From the NCBI GenBank assembly GCA_903903925.1, contig CAIVAU010000095.1, positions 1 through 56,661 of the forward strand: DNA of 56,661 nt. The letters are read 5' to 3'. Positions 26,249-34,613 of the stretch are shown here, piece after piece. The stretch comes from an uncultured cyanobacterium. GTDB taxonomy: Bacteria > Cyanobacteriota > Cyanobacteriia > Cyanobacteriales > Nostocaceae. Positions within the stretch are counted from its first letter, which is position 1. Each line of letters opens with the position of its first letter. A program made the translations under genes and the position numbers. A model generated the notes under the pieces. The model saw only the letters and a program-made list of their open reading frames with translations, was not told where the DNA came from and did not search any database.

Positions 26249-28684
26249 TTACTTAGTTCCCTGAAAAAATTTCATGTGGATGGTTTTAGCTTCCTCTCCA
26301 TTGGCAGCAACAGCCTTCATAGCATAGTCTATCGACCTGTCTGTAAAAGGGATACGCAAGTGGAAAGTACCATCTGATTTAAGTTTGATGGTATGACCTT
26401 CAATAGTCACGGTTGAACCTGGTTCTGCTGCACCGTGGATAATGAGTTCGGCATCTGCCACAAACCAAAAATCTTGCTTGGTAGGGCTGACAACATGAAT
26501 GATCGCTGAACGGGCTATTGGCAACCAACGATTGTTGTTCGTAGTATACCCAATTTCAGCCATGTAGTCGCGATCGCTTGCGGGAATAGCGACATAGCGA
26601 TCGTGTATTGTCTCCTCACATTCATACTGCTGTATCTGTTGGGGACTCTGATTGCTATTAGTGACATCATACAGTCGCAGAACCAGTTGGGAACCCCCCT
26701 GCTGCCGCAGTGCTTGCTTTTGGTGGTCAGAAACTTCCCACAAGGCGTAAGCCCACTTGGGTGTACGGGATGTGAGGATAATATGACTCTCAAAACCTGC
26801 TTTACCCACGACGGGTGCAACATTTGTTCTCTCCTCTGGCTGTTGAGAGACTGTTTTAGTTTCCGCTTGTCTCGTCTGGGAAGTTGGTTCACCACCATCC
26901 GCTACCAGATCTAATGGAACTTGAGGAAGATCTGACTGTTTGGGAAATGCATCTGTCACTTCAGTGACTCTTGGTTCTACATTCGATGTTATGGGAACAT
27001 CTGGCAGTTCAGGATATTTAGAATTGACCACCGTCACTGGTGATTCCAAATCAACTGAAACGGGAACATTTGGCTGTTTAGCAACTTCTGGTTCTCCATC
27101 GGCGACAATTTCTCTAGATCCAACAGGAGGAATTTCTGTTGAATTATTGTCTGACGTTCTCTTCTGAGTGACTTCTGAATTTGACACTCTGTCGAAAAAT
27201 TTCAACCAGAGTGGTGATGAAGTGCCTACCGCTAAGACTGTACCATCTGCCAAGGTTGCACCGCCCCCATTGGTAGAATTCGCTACCTGATCCGATACAG
27301 ATATAGTTGTATTGAGAGCCCGATTAGATGTTATCTGGGTAGAATTCTCTACGATGTGAGTGTTGCTCAGAGTAGATGCCATTGTTGTTGCAGAAACTTC
27401 TTGTAGGGGCAAATTCAGCATTGACTCCACCCCGGTGTCTGCTTCGTGTTCTGAAGAACGTTTTTCTCGGAACCACCATACTAAGAACCCACCTAAAGCA
27501 AAGAATGGCAACAGCGACAACAAAAGTGGTGTTAGCCCTTCCCAAATTCCATTTTTGACATTTTTGTGAGATGTCAGAAAGCTCTGATTATCAGCAGAAG
27601 TTTGATGACTAGTCGTCGTCTGGTTTGTCACCAGAATTTTGGGTGAGGTAGTCGCAATGGGTAAAGCAGTAGCGGCGATCGTTGCTTTTGAAATGTTTGC
27701 TGCATCAGGACTGGGTGAAGCAGTAGATGCTGTCTGAGTAGTGGTTGAGGTATTTGTTACTGTCACCACTGGCTCAGATCCGGTGGCTAGTGCTGTAGCT
27801 TCAGATGCGATCGCTTCTTCTATAGCTTTCTGTCCTAAAGGGGCGGTAGCGAAGTCAACCCAACTGCTGACTCTCGGATTAGAACTTTTCTTATAAACGT
27901 ACACAGAAGGCAGTGAGAAGGGATATCTGGGGTCCTCTGGTAGAATGTGATTCATCTGGAGGACACGTACCCCTTGCAGTTTCGGTACTTGATTCGCTAA
28001 GACATAGCTGATCCCATCCTTCCCTAACTGCTTGACGATTTCAGGAGTGTTCTCTTCATCGAGTTGCAAAGCAGTAGAACCTGTGGCAAATTTAGCAGTC
28101 TGAAAGACTGGGTAGTTGCGAAAAGCCTCTCTGATATTGCTAGTTAGGGGGTGGTCAATGAACCGAATTTTCCCTCCATGACCCCCCACTTGCGACCAAT
28201 CTGTAATTTCTCCCCGAAAAATCTTGGCAAATCGCTTACTGGTCAGGTTTCCTGGGAAAGGATTATCTTTACCCACCACTATCGCAATCTTTTCTCGGTG
28301 TAACAGGACTTGCTTGAGACCTTGCGCTTCTTCTTCTGGCGTCAACTCTCGACTAATGGCTGCGAGGTCGATTTTCCCATCTTTCAAAGCTTTTATTGCA
28401 GCATCAGTCCCATTGGCAGCAAGATCCACCTTGGTTCCAGAGGACTGTTTCTCAAAACGTTGTTTCAAGGTTTGATTAATTGCAGCCATGCTACTCGAAC
28501 CATCGATTCGTACTGTTGTAGTACTCGTCGGAGTAGTTGTCGAGAGCGTCGGTGACGGTGCATTCGTAGAAGATTGTGCTAAGGCGGATTGCAATGCAGT
28601 AACAGTTGCTGCCGTAGGGATGGTAGCTAAGGCAAGCAGTAATGTCATGACTATCGAACTATCTTTTTTTTCTTTTTGCCACAT
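26249..28684 (-). CDS. PstS-like solute-binding domain fused to DUF4912 by a membrane segment
   Basis: 811 residues. A signal peptide (about 1-36) is followed by a Ser/Thr-rich linker and a phosphate-binding-protein-like domain (about 55-290) with TVRIDGSSSMAAINQ, DLAAISRELTPEE and FRGEITDWSQVGG. A low-complexity part, then one membrane helix near 385-405 (LLLSLLPFFALGGFLVWWF), then a long acidic, proline-containing cytoplasm-side linker and a C-terminal DUF4912 domain (about 640-800; SHIILTSRTPKWAYALWEV, FWFVADAELIIHGAAEPGSTV). This architecture suggests a sensor or scaffold rather than a transporter part; no ABC genes lie nearby. The ligand is unknown. Confidence 0.8.
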   Translation of the reverse strand: MWQKEKKDSSIVMTLLLALATIPTAATVTALQSALAQSSTNAPSPTLSTTTPTSTTTVRIDGSSSMAAINQTLKQRFEKQSSGTKVDLAANGTDAAIKALKDGKIDLAAISRELTPEEEAQGLKQVLLHREKIAIVVGKDNPFPGNLTSKRFAKIFRGEITDWSQVGGHGGKIRFIDHPLTSNIREAFRNYPVFQTAKFATGSTALQLDEENTPEIVKQLGKDGISYVLANQVPKLQGVRVLQMNHILPEDPRYPFSLPSVYVYKKSSNPRVSSWVDFATAPLGQKAIEEAIASEATALATGSEPVVTVTNTSTTTQTASTASPSPDAANISKATIAATALPIATTSPKILVTNQTTTSHQTSADNQSFLTSHKNVKNGIWEGLTPLLLSLLPFFALGGFLVWWFREKRSSEHEADTGVESMLNLPLQEVSATTMASTLSNTHIVENSTQITSNRALNTTISVSDQVANSTNGGGATLADGTVLAVGTSSPLWLKFFDRVSNSEVTQKRTSDNNSTEIPPVGSREIVADGEPEVAKQPNVPVSVDLESPVTVVNSKYPELPDVPITSNVEPRVTEVTDAFPKQSDLPQVPLDLVADGGEPTSQTRQAETKTVSQQPEERTNVAPVVGKAGFESHIILTSRTPKWAYALWEVSDHQKQALRQQGGSQLVLRLYDVTNSNQSPQQIQQYECEETIHDRYVAIPASDRDYMAEIGYTTNNNRWLPIARSAIIHVVSPTKQDFWFVADAELIIHGAAEPGSTVTIEGHTIKLKSDGTFHLRIPFTDRSIDYAMKAVAANGEEAKTIHMKFFQGTK

Positions 28685-28825
28685 ATGCCTCTTATCAAGG
28701 TAGAGGAAACAGAAAGCTGGCTAGTCTTAATCGTTCTTTTTTTAAACGAGACTTGTATACTTCACCTGTCTCATGAGTTGTAGGAGATACTTAGGTTGAA
28801 ATATACATCGGTTCTACAACTACAT

Positions 28826-28903
28826 TTAGTCGTTCTTTTTCCTCGTTTGTGTAATAAGTTTGACGATTTTATCCTGGAGTTCGCCTTCTAGATTCAGAAA
28901 CAT
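28826..28903 (-). CDS. Possible 25-residue peptide
   Basis: Minus-strand frame MFLNLEGELQDKIVKLITQ followed by TRKKND, with a GA-rich stretch (AGAGAGAG) before the ATG. It could form an amphipathic helix. It lies about 140 bases upstream of the DUF4912 gene on the same strand. No family is recognised. It may be chance; the rest of the 28685-29070 gap shows only two CGTTCTTTTT runs. Confidence 0.22.
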   Translation of the reverse strand: MFLNLEGELQDKIVKLITQTRKKND

Positions 28904-29070
28904 TTTAAACTCTCTCTCTTAAGATGCGCATTATTTATACCTTAAGTCACAGCCACTATTTACTAAAAAGTAGTAAAATATATTGCGAATCATACCAGAT
29001 TTTTGGATTGTAGCCAAAATATTTGTTTGACAGGAAATAAGGGCACTCATACCCCTCTGCCCTCAGCCAG

Positions 29071-29493
29071 TCAAATCGTCCAATCTTCGATCTTGAGCGT
29101 ACTGATGGGACTGAAGTCTTTGATATTGCGGGTGAGGAGAATGGCTTCATGGGATAGGGCAATTGCAGCGATCTTCAAATCCATAGAACCGAGACGCGGA
29201 TGTTGAGTTCGCAGGGTTTGAAAAATATCTCCAGCTTTGTGATCAAAACTTAGGACTTGAATCTTACGATAGTTGGCAAGGTGAAGTTCTAGTTTACAAT
29301 AGGCAGTAATTTGGTCAGCGATCTGATTGCTTTTCGCGGTATAGCTTAACCAACCCCGCATTTGTTCTTCATAAGTAATAATTGTGGTGATAACGTCATT
29401 GGGATTGATGAGCGCAAGTTTAGCAAGTATTGGTCGCGCAGCTTGACCCCCGCGATCAAAGATGCTGATGTGATCCGTATCAAAAATATACAT
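29071..29493 (-). CDS. PIN-domain toxin, VapC type
   Basis: 140 residues from ATG 29491-29493 (MYIFDTDHISIFDRGG). The frame stays open further upstream, but that part overlaps the antitoxin and looks non-coding. The PIN fold acidic residues are visible: D5 and D7 in FDTDH, the Glu pair in ITYEEQMRGW, the Asp in GSMDLKIAAIAL and a late LLTRNIKDF. VapC toxins are RNases. It starts two bases after the stop of the small upstream gene, the standard antitoxin-toxin order. Confidence 0.85.
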   Translation of the reverse strand: MYIFDTDHISIFDRGGQAARPILAKLALINPNDVITTIITYEEQMRGWLSYTAKSNQIADQITAYCKLELHLANYRKIQVLSFDHKAGDIFQTLRTQHPRLGSMDLKIAAIALSHEAILLTRNIKDFSPISTLKIEDWTI

Positions 29494-29495
29494 TG

Positions 29496-29705
29496 CTAGT
29501 CCAACTCTGGAGGAGCAGTCGATCTCAGGGATTCCCGATATTCCCGACCGAGGCGCATCGCCTCGTCGTAGACAGGATCTTCGGCAAAGGTGCCTAGAAT
29601 TGATTCCCACCAGGGGGTTTGATTCGCGGTCTGAATTTGTGCTTTGAGGTGGGACACTTCCGTTTCTAATTTTGCGAATCTGGCTTCAATTTCAGCGTTA
29701 GACAT
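29496..29705 (-). CDS. Antitoxin partner of the PIN toxin
   Basis: 69 residues. The N-terminal half is a helix-forming, coiled-coil-like stretch (MSNAEIEARFAKLETEVSHLKAQI). The C-terminal half contains WWESILGTFAEDPVYDEAMRLGREYRESLR, a pattern common in small partners of cyanobacterial PIN toxins. No classical DNA-binding motif is evident by eye, so autoregulation is not proven. Its stop is two bases before the toxin ATG, giving translational coupling. Confidence 0.72.
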   Translation of the reverse strand: MSNAEIEARFAKLETEVSHLKAQIQTANQTPWWESILGTFAEDPVYDEAMRLGREYRESLRSTAPPELD

Positions 29706-29862
29706 AGCAGTTCTCTGGTGAAGACACTTTGATTTTATCGTAGAGATACAGTAAAATTCCCAATAATGGGTAGTCCCAACAAATGAGCTGATTCCGGCTC
29801 GACTGTATCAATCTTTGTTGTGCTTGTTGTCGTGGATAGGTTGTTGTTTGATCCAGAAGTCC

Positions 29863-30987
29863 CTAATTTTCCAAATCTCGGCTCAGGTAACAATGACAAT
29901 CAGGCTTCTCAATGAGTGATCCAACTAAAGAATTCAGGGTAGTTGCAGCTAACAAGCCGCCGCCTAAAGTCCCTTCAATTGTGATGAAAGGCACACTTGA
30001 TTGCATCAGTTGTCGCTTAGCAGCAGGGGCATGGCTAAAGCCTATCGGCATCCCAATCACTAGTGCAGGTTGAATTCTGTGCTTGTGGATGGCTTCTGTC
30101 GCAAGTAGTAATACACTGGGGGCATAGCCTACCACCAGTATACAACCCTGAGGGACTTGCTGTAATTTTTCCTGCCATTCCTGATGCTGCCAAAAGGCAA
30201 GTTCTGCCTCTGTGGCAGTCGTGACGTGGGGGTTATCAATTAATGTTTCAACCCTACATCCCAAATGAACTAATCGCGTCTGATCAAGGGCGGCTGCTAC
30301 TGTTGGCACATCGACAACCACTTGACACCCTGACTTGAGGGCTTCACGACTCGCGGCGATCGCCCCACGCTTCAACTTTACAAACGATACCAAGCTGACA
30401 TCTCCACAAGCCAAAACCAACTGAGCAATGAGGTCTTGTTCAATTTCCGAAAGGTGGTCAAGGTCAGGTAATAAATGTTGTAAAGATTCTTGAAAAACTT
30501 CCGGATGAAAATGGACTTGATCATCTAAACCACCCCAGAGTTTTTCCAGTCCCCCCAGTCCTACCTTGGTTTCTACTTCGATTAACTTGAGTTGCGCTAA
30601 GACCTCGGCTTGCATGATTTGACAATGGTGATCTCGCCCCAATAAACCTTCTAGTGCGGATGCAGTTTGCCTAAGTTGAGCAATTTGCTGGATCACTACC
30701 CGATATTGCTGCTGTAAAGAAGTGATAAATTGTGTCTCTACCCTCATGTCTGCTTCTGGTTCGACTGCCAATATTTGGCGGATGTGGTTGAGTTGGAACC
30801 CTTGCTGCTTGAGAGCAACAATGCGCTGTAACCTGACAACATCTTTGTCGGTGTAAAGGCGGTAGTTGCTAGGCGATCGCACTGGTTGCGGTAACAGCCC
30901 CAACTGATGGTAGTGGCGGACCATACGCGGAGTGATGTTGCCTCCCACTGCATCAGTGAGTTCTTTGATGGTAAGGCTTGTGGTCAT
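29863..30987 (-). CDS. coaR: Cobalt-responsive transcriptional regulator CoaR (MerR fused to precorrin methylmutase-like domain)
   Basis: 374 residues. An N-terminal MerR winged helix (about 1-75: TIKELTDAVGGNITPRMVRHYHQLGLL, YRLYTDKDVVRLQRI) and a dimerisation helix are followed by a CobH/CbiC-like domain (about 165-360) with GDVSLVSFVKLKRGAI, VVDVPTVAAAL and ALVIGMPIGFSHAPAAK. The C-terminus carries Cys-His-Cys (PDCHCYLSRDLEN), the cobalt-sensing motif described for Synechocystis CoaR. In that system CoaR activates coaT when cobalt is present. Here it is divergent from coaT with an 82-base spacer that has a MerR-type promoter. Confidence 0.93.
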   Translation of the reverse strand: MTTSLTIKELTDAVGGNITPRMVRHYHQLGLLPQPVRSPSNYRLYTDKDVVRLQRIVALKQQGFQLNHIRQILAVEPEADMRVETQFITSLQQQYRVVIQQIAQLRQTASALEGLLGRDHHCQIMQAEVLAQLKLIEVETKVGLGGLEKLWGGLDDQVHFHPEVFQESLQHLLPDLDHLSEIEQDLIAQLVLACGDVSLVSFVKLKRGAIAASREALKSGCQVVVDVPTVAAALDQTRLVHLGCRVETLIDNPHVTTATEAELAFWQHQEWQEKLQQVPQGCILVVGYAPSVLLLATEAIHKHRIQPALVIGMPIGFSHAPAAKRQLMQSSVPFITIEGTLGGGLLAATTLNSLVGSLIEKPDCHCYLSRDLEN

Positions 30988-31010
30988 TTGTGAGTGTTTA
31001 ATATATTAGC

Positions 31011-31042
31011 TTGACATTAACATTAATGTTAAGGTTTAGCAT
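31011..31042 (+). promoter_or_regulatory. MerR-type coaT promoter/operator
   Basis: A consensus -35 TTGACA (31011-31016) is separated by 20 bases from a -10-like TAGCAT (31037-31042). The over-long spacer contains a perfect 16-base palindrome TTAACATTAATGTTAA (31017-31032). A long spacer with a centred palindrome is the hallmark of promoters activated by MerR family proteins through DNA distortion. It fits control of coaT by CoaR. Confidence 0.85.
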
Positions 31043-31069
31043 CAGAGAACACAACTGACTTAACTAGAG

Positions 31070-32980
31070 ATGCTCTACCCACAACGTTTCACCCAATTCA
31101 CTCAAGAACATACAGATGCCCTAGCAGCAATCCTTTGTGGAGTGCTGTTATTTCTAGGATGGTTTGCTTTACATCTTGGTTTTTTAGGATGGGCACTGCT
31201 GCTTCTACCTGCTGCATATGTTGTTGGTGGCTATGAAAGCGCCCGTGAGGGGCTGACTACCCTGATCAAAGAAAAGGAACTGGATGTCGATTTATTGATG
31301 ATTGTGGCGGCGCTGGGTGCAGCCAGTTTAGGTTTATGGCGAAGGGAGTACCACTTGATTATTGATGGGGCAATCTTGATTCTCATCTTTGCCATTAGTG
31401 GGGCACTGGAAGGCTATGCTATGCAGCGAACGGAGCGCAGTATCCGCAGTTTGATGAGTCTAACACAAGATACTGCAAGGGTTTTGCGTTTGGGGCGGGA
31501 AGAGGTGGTTCCCATTAACCAGCTAAAGGTAGGAGATGAGATTGTTGTCAAACCAGGGGAGTTAATTCCTACTGATGCGGTGATTGTTTCTGGTTATAGT
31601 ACTGTCAATCAAGCTGCTATTACAGGTGAGTCTTTACCTGTAGAGAAGACGGTAGGTGAAGAAGTATTTGCAGGTACACTCAATGGCTATGGTGCGCTTC
31701 ATCTTAAGGTGCATCAATCACCAGAGAGCAGTTTAATTCAGCGAGTGATTCGTCTGGTAGAACAAGCAAAAGACTCTGCACCCCCTTCCCAACAGTTTAT
31801 TGAGGGATTTGAACGGGGGTATGCGCGGGTGATTGTAGTAGCCGGATTGTTGTTAGCAATTTTACCACCATTTATTTGGGGTTGGAATTGGGAAGTAACG
31901 ATTTACCGTGCCCTGACTTTTCTGGTGGTGGCTTCTCCCTGTGCGCTGATGGCATCAATTATGCCAACACTGCTTTCTGGAATTGCTCATGGTGCAAGAC
32001 AGGGGATTTTGTTCAAAAATGGTGCCCAGTTGGAAATGATTGGTAAGGTTAGGGCGATCGCCTTTGACAAAACGGGTACTCTCACAACTGGACAGCTTCG
32101 GGTATTTAAGGCAATCCCGACTACGGGATACTCCGAAGGCGATGTATTAACAACTGCAGCGGCAGTGGAATCCTATTCTGAACATCCCATTGGTCATGCT
32201 ATCGTGGGGGCAGCTCGTGATTTGGATTGGAAGAGTGCAGTTGGGGTACGTGCTATTCCTGGACAGGGGATTGTTGGTACTCTATCAGGCTCACAGGTGA
32301 TTGTGGGTAATGCTGCTTTTGTACAGCAGTATGTAACTCATTTACCGAAAGAATTGCAGGACTCAGCATTGCTTCTGGAACAGGAGGGAAAAACAGTTGT
32401 TTGGGTGGTGCAGGAATCGGTGGTGCTGGGTTTGATTGCGATCGCAGACTTTGTCCGACCAGAAGCAGCAGCGGCGATCGCCGACTTGCGATCGCTTGGT
32501 GTTGAACATATTGTGATGTTAACTGGCGATAACGAGCAAACTGCTCAGAATATTGCCCAAGCAGTCGGCGTGGATCAGGTATATGCACAACTTCTGCCAG
32601 AAGATAAACTTCATATCATCCGCCGTTTGCAGCAACAGTATAAAACTGTAGCAATGGTAGGGGATGGAATCAATGATGCACCAGCACTTGCTCAGGCCTC
32701 TGTGGGGATTGCAATGGGAGGGGCTGGTAGCGATGTCGCATTGGAAACCGCAGATATTATACTGATGGCAGACCGTTTGGAAAAAATCGCGGTGGCGAAG
32801 CGTTTGGGTAAAAGAGCACAAACGACAGTGAAACAGAATATTGCCTTTGCCCTAAGTTTCATTATTTTGCTTTTAGTGGGCAACTTTCTTGGGGGTATTA
32901 ACCTACCCATTGGAGTGATTGGACATGAAGGTTCTACTGTGCTTGTCACTCTTAGTGGTCTGCGGCTATTGAGAAACTAA
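31070..32980 (+). CDS. coaT: Cobalt-exporting P1-type ATPase CoaT
   Basis: 636 residues. P-type ATPase motifs: the TGES actuator loop (AAITGESLPVEK), the ion-site SPC in VVASPCALMAS, the phosphorylation loop FDKTGTLTTG, SEHPIGHAI, and the hinge MVGDGINDAPAL. There is no N-terminal CxxC metal-binding domain. The SPC motif and the neighbouring CoaR identify it as the cobalt pump CoaT rather than a zinc or copper ATPase. It sits in the plasma membrane and removes Co2+ from the cytoplasm. Expression is expected from the MerR-type promoter just upstream. Confidence 0.92.
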   Translation: MLYPQRFTQFTQEHTDALAAILCGVLLFLGWFALHLGFLGWALLLLPAAYVVGGYESAREGLTTLIKEKELDVDLLMIVAALGAASLGLWRREYHLIIDGAILILIFAISGALEGYAMQRTERSIRSLMSLTQDTARVLRLGREEVVPINQLKVGDEIVVKPGELIPTDAVIVSGYSTVNQAAITGESLPVEKTVGEEVFAGTLNGYGALHLKVHQSPESSLIQRVIRLVEQAKDSAPPSQQFIEGFERGYARVIVVAGLLLAILPPFIWGWNWEVTIYRALTFLVVASPCALMASIMPTLLSGIAHGARQGILFKNGAQLEMIGKVRAIAFDKTGTLTTGQLRVFKAIPTTGYSEGDVLTTAAAVESYSEHPIGHAIVGAARDLDWKSAVGVRAIPGQGIVGTLSGSQVIVGNAAFVQQYVTHLPKELQDSALLLEQEGKTVVWVVQESVVLGLIAIADFVRPEAAAAIADLRSLGVEHIVMLTGDNEQTAQNIAQAVGVDQVYAQLLPEDKLHIIRRLQQQYKTVAMVGDGINDAPALAQASVGIAMGGAGSDVALETADIILMADRLEKIAVAKRLGKRAQTTVKQNIAFALSFIILLLVGNFLGGINLPIGVIGHEGSTVLVTLSGLRLLRN

Positions 32981-32989
32981 AATTAAACT

Positions 32990-33060
32990 GGGCATGGGGC
33001 ATGGGGGATTGTTTATCGTCAGTCTTCCAGTGTTCCATTGCCCATGTGCAAGGGAAATTT
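32990..33060. repeat. GGGCATGGGGCATGG-type repeat downstream of coaT
   Basis: Tandem GGGCATG units pair partly with a CCATTGCCCATG arm about 35 bases later. It is another dispersed short repeat and could act as a weak foldback at the coaT transcript end. Confidence 0.5.
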
Positions 33061-33137
33061 CTACCCTTGTATCTAAGCGGTTCAGTAAAAAAACTAGTAT
33101 AGTTTGACAGAAATGACCAGACAGGTATAAACAATTT

Positions 33138-33347
33138 TTAGCTGACCAAATCAACTAATGCATCACCGCGAAAGCGAACTATACTTGAGACTAAGCAGCC
33201 ACGATAATGCTCAGATGTGAATACTGAGAGTGTAATATTAGGCTGATCAGTATTCAATATACTTTTCACCTTGCAGATTTGCATTTTGTTATTGCAGTAG
33301 GCAATGATCCGATCGCCACTCTTAACATTCAATGCTTGAATTTTCAA
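33138..33347 (-). CDS. Small conserved-looking hypothetical protein
   Basis: 69 residues (MKIQALNVKSGDRIIAYCNN, later LSVFTSEHYRGCLVSSIVRF). The composition and alternating hydrophobic pattern suggest a small beta-barrel-like fold. I know no function. No strong ribosome-binding site precedes the ATG. The gene lies between convergent coaT and a gene-poor stretch. The balanced amino-acid composition, without low complexity, argues that it is real. Confidence 0.5.
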   Translation of the reverse strand: MKIQALNVKSGDRIIAYCNNKMQICKVKSILNTDQPNITLSVFTSEHYRGCLVSSIVRFRGDALVDLVS

Positions 33348-33743
33348 TTAATACTCAACTTCATCAAAGGATTTACTTAATTCACACTCCTATTCCTAGA
33401 AGGAGTAGGATTCTACGCTGACCAATAAAATTAATGATCATTAACTAACGATCCTTATTCAGTGTAACACAAAAATTAAAGTTATTTACGCTCTTCCAAG
33501 AAATCTCAAAAGTCCTGCTGTCTTTAATTCAGACACCTCCCTCAGACCTGACGGGGCGCTTTAATTGCTGGACTGGTGATGGCAACCAATGTCTTAGTGG
33601 TTGTCACGGTGGGAACTTTAACACGACTCGGGTTCAAGCCGTTCCAATCCAAAATTTCCTCTTCCCATGGCAAAGCTTTGGATTATGAGGTATGATTAAG
33701 GCATATAAACAGCGATAACGCTACTCGTTGCGAGGCAGCCGAT
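33348..33743. other. Gene-poor spacer with a possible short coding remnant
   Basis: About 395 bases. The only coding-like segment is the short frame listed at 33579-33695. An imperfect CTCCTATTCCTAGAAGGAGTAGG foldback near 33388-33410 is visible. The rest shows nothing assignable. Confidence 0.4.
33579..33695 (+). CDS. Short membrane-segment frame, possible gene remnant
   Basis: A 38-residue frame MATNVLVVVTVGTLTRLGFK then PFQSKISSSHGKALDYEV. An in-frame stop lies nine codons upstream of the ATG, and the residues between them (RGALIAGLV) are also hydrophobic. It has one hydrophobic segment and codon use that looks coding. It may be a small membrane protein or the broken end of a larger one. 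I do not recognise it. Confidence 0.25.
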   Translation: MATNVLVVVTVGTLTRLGFKPFQSKISSSHGKALDYEV

Positions 33744-34088
33744 ATGGATGCCAATGAACTCTTAAGCCGATATGCAGTTGGACAAAGGGATTTTAGGAAT
33801 CTGAACTTGATTGCGTTTAATTTCAAGAGTGTAAACCTGAGTGGTGCTAATTTCAGTGGTGCGAATCTCTCGAAGGCTAACCTCATTCAGACGAATTTAA
33901 GTCGGGTCAATCTCACTGGTGCCATCTTAACAGGGGCAAATTTAACTGAAACCAACCTGACTCAAGCCAACCTCCAAAAGGTCGATCTGAGTGGTGTAAA
34001 TCTCAGTCGGGCTGACCTACGTGGGACAATCATGCCTGATGGAAAGATCTCCAGTTCTAGATCTAAATCTAATCGCCTAGTCATCTAA
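33744..34088 (+). CDS. Pentapeptide repeat protein
   Basis: 114 residues. After a short N-terminal part (MDANELLSRYAVGQRDFRNL), about thirteen A(N/D)LXX pentapeptides follow: for example NLSGANFSGANLSKANL, NLTGAILTGANL and DLSGVNLSRADL. These fold as a right-handed quadrilateral beta helix. The opening MDANELL...Y..G.RDF is common to small cyanobacterial members. Function in cyanobacteria is mostly unknown. It ends with a basic tail rich in Ser, Arg and Lys. It is a single gene with no operon partner. Confidence 0.88.
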   Translation: MDANELLSRYAVGQRDFRNLNLIAFNFKSVNLSGANFSGANLSKANLIQTNLSRVNLTGAILTGANLTETNLTQANLQKVDLSGVNLSRADLRGTIMPDGKISSSRSKSNRLVI

Positions 34089-34345
34089 AATTATTAGAGA
34101 TTTGACGGCAAGCGTTGTCTGTGTAGCTTGCAATTCAACGTTGGTATTGAACTGTTAAGACAAGTTTTACCTAGCTAATATGCTTGGAGAACAGACTTTC
34201 CGAGGGTTTTTCTTTAACTATAGTGCTTTTCATCTGCGTGAAGCACACACGATGTAGGGGTGCAAAGCCTTGCGCCCTTACAACTGGCTAAAACAGATCA
34301 ACGGATGGGCTAGGATGAACGATACTTCTAGCACCAAGCGTCTCA

Positions 34346-34444
34346 CTAACCATCATATCTATTTGGGTTTTTTTTCTCCTTTTTTTTATCAGGATCTTTT
34401 TTTGGTTTTTTAGCTTCTTTATTGCTCTTTTTTTCCTTAGACAT
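34346..34444 (-). CDS. 32-residue lysine-rich small protein
   Basis: Minus-strand frame opening MSKEKKSNKEAKKPKK and ending KKNPNRYDG, then TAG. GGAG stands eight or so bases before the ATG at 34442-34444. Lysine makes up nearly half of the chain. Such a composition suggests a nucleic-acid- or ribosome-associated small protein, but that is only an inference from charge. It is too short for standard gene finding. It sits in a 525-base gap that otherwise holds a dispersed repeat. Confidence 0.55.
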   Translation of the reverse strand: MSKEKKSNKEAKKPKKDPDKKKEKKNPNRYDG

Positions 34445-34530
34445 TATTTTTCTCCAATATGGTGATAGTAAAGTGGTTATAACTTAAGTTTAATCTTTCT
34501 ATAGGACTCGTACTTGATTTTTGAACGACA

Positions 34531-34589
34531 CGTAGGGTGGGCACTGCCTACCCTCCCCCTGCAAGGGCGGGGAGAAGATCGCCCCTACG
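34531..34589. repeat. Dispersed foldback repeat (CGTAGGG...CCCTACG)
   Basis: Ends CGTAGGG and CCCTACG are inverted copies. Internally there is GTAGGGTGGGCACTGCCTACCCT and GGGCGGGGAGA. It lies just after the 3' end of the CheB-CheR hybrid gene (minus strand), where it could act as a terminator-like structure. There is no T-run. Confidence 0.6.
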
Positions 34590-34613
34590 AACAGACAATG
34601 CCGAATGCCCAAT

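Noticed and set aside
29494..29610. Longer N-terminus for the PIN toxin
   Set aside because: It overlaps the antitoxin gene, has Arg/Ser-rich chance composition, and the PIN fold begins at MYIFDTD.
33625..33655. GGTTCAAGCC stretch resembling a tRNA T-arm
   Set aside because: No acceptor, D-arm or anticodon stem can be built around it; the region reads as a short coding frame.
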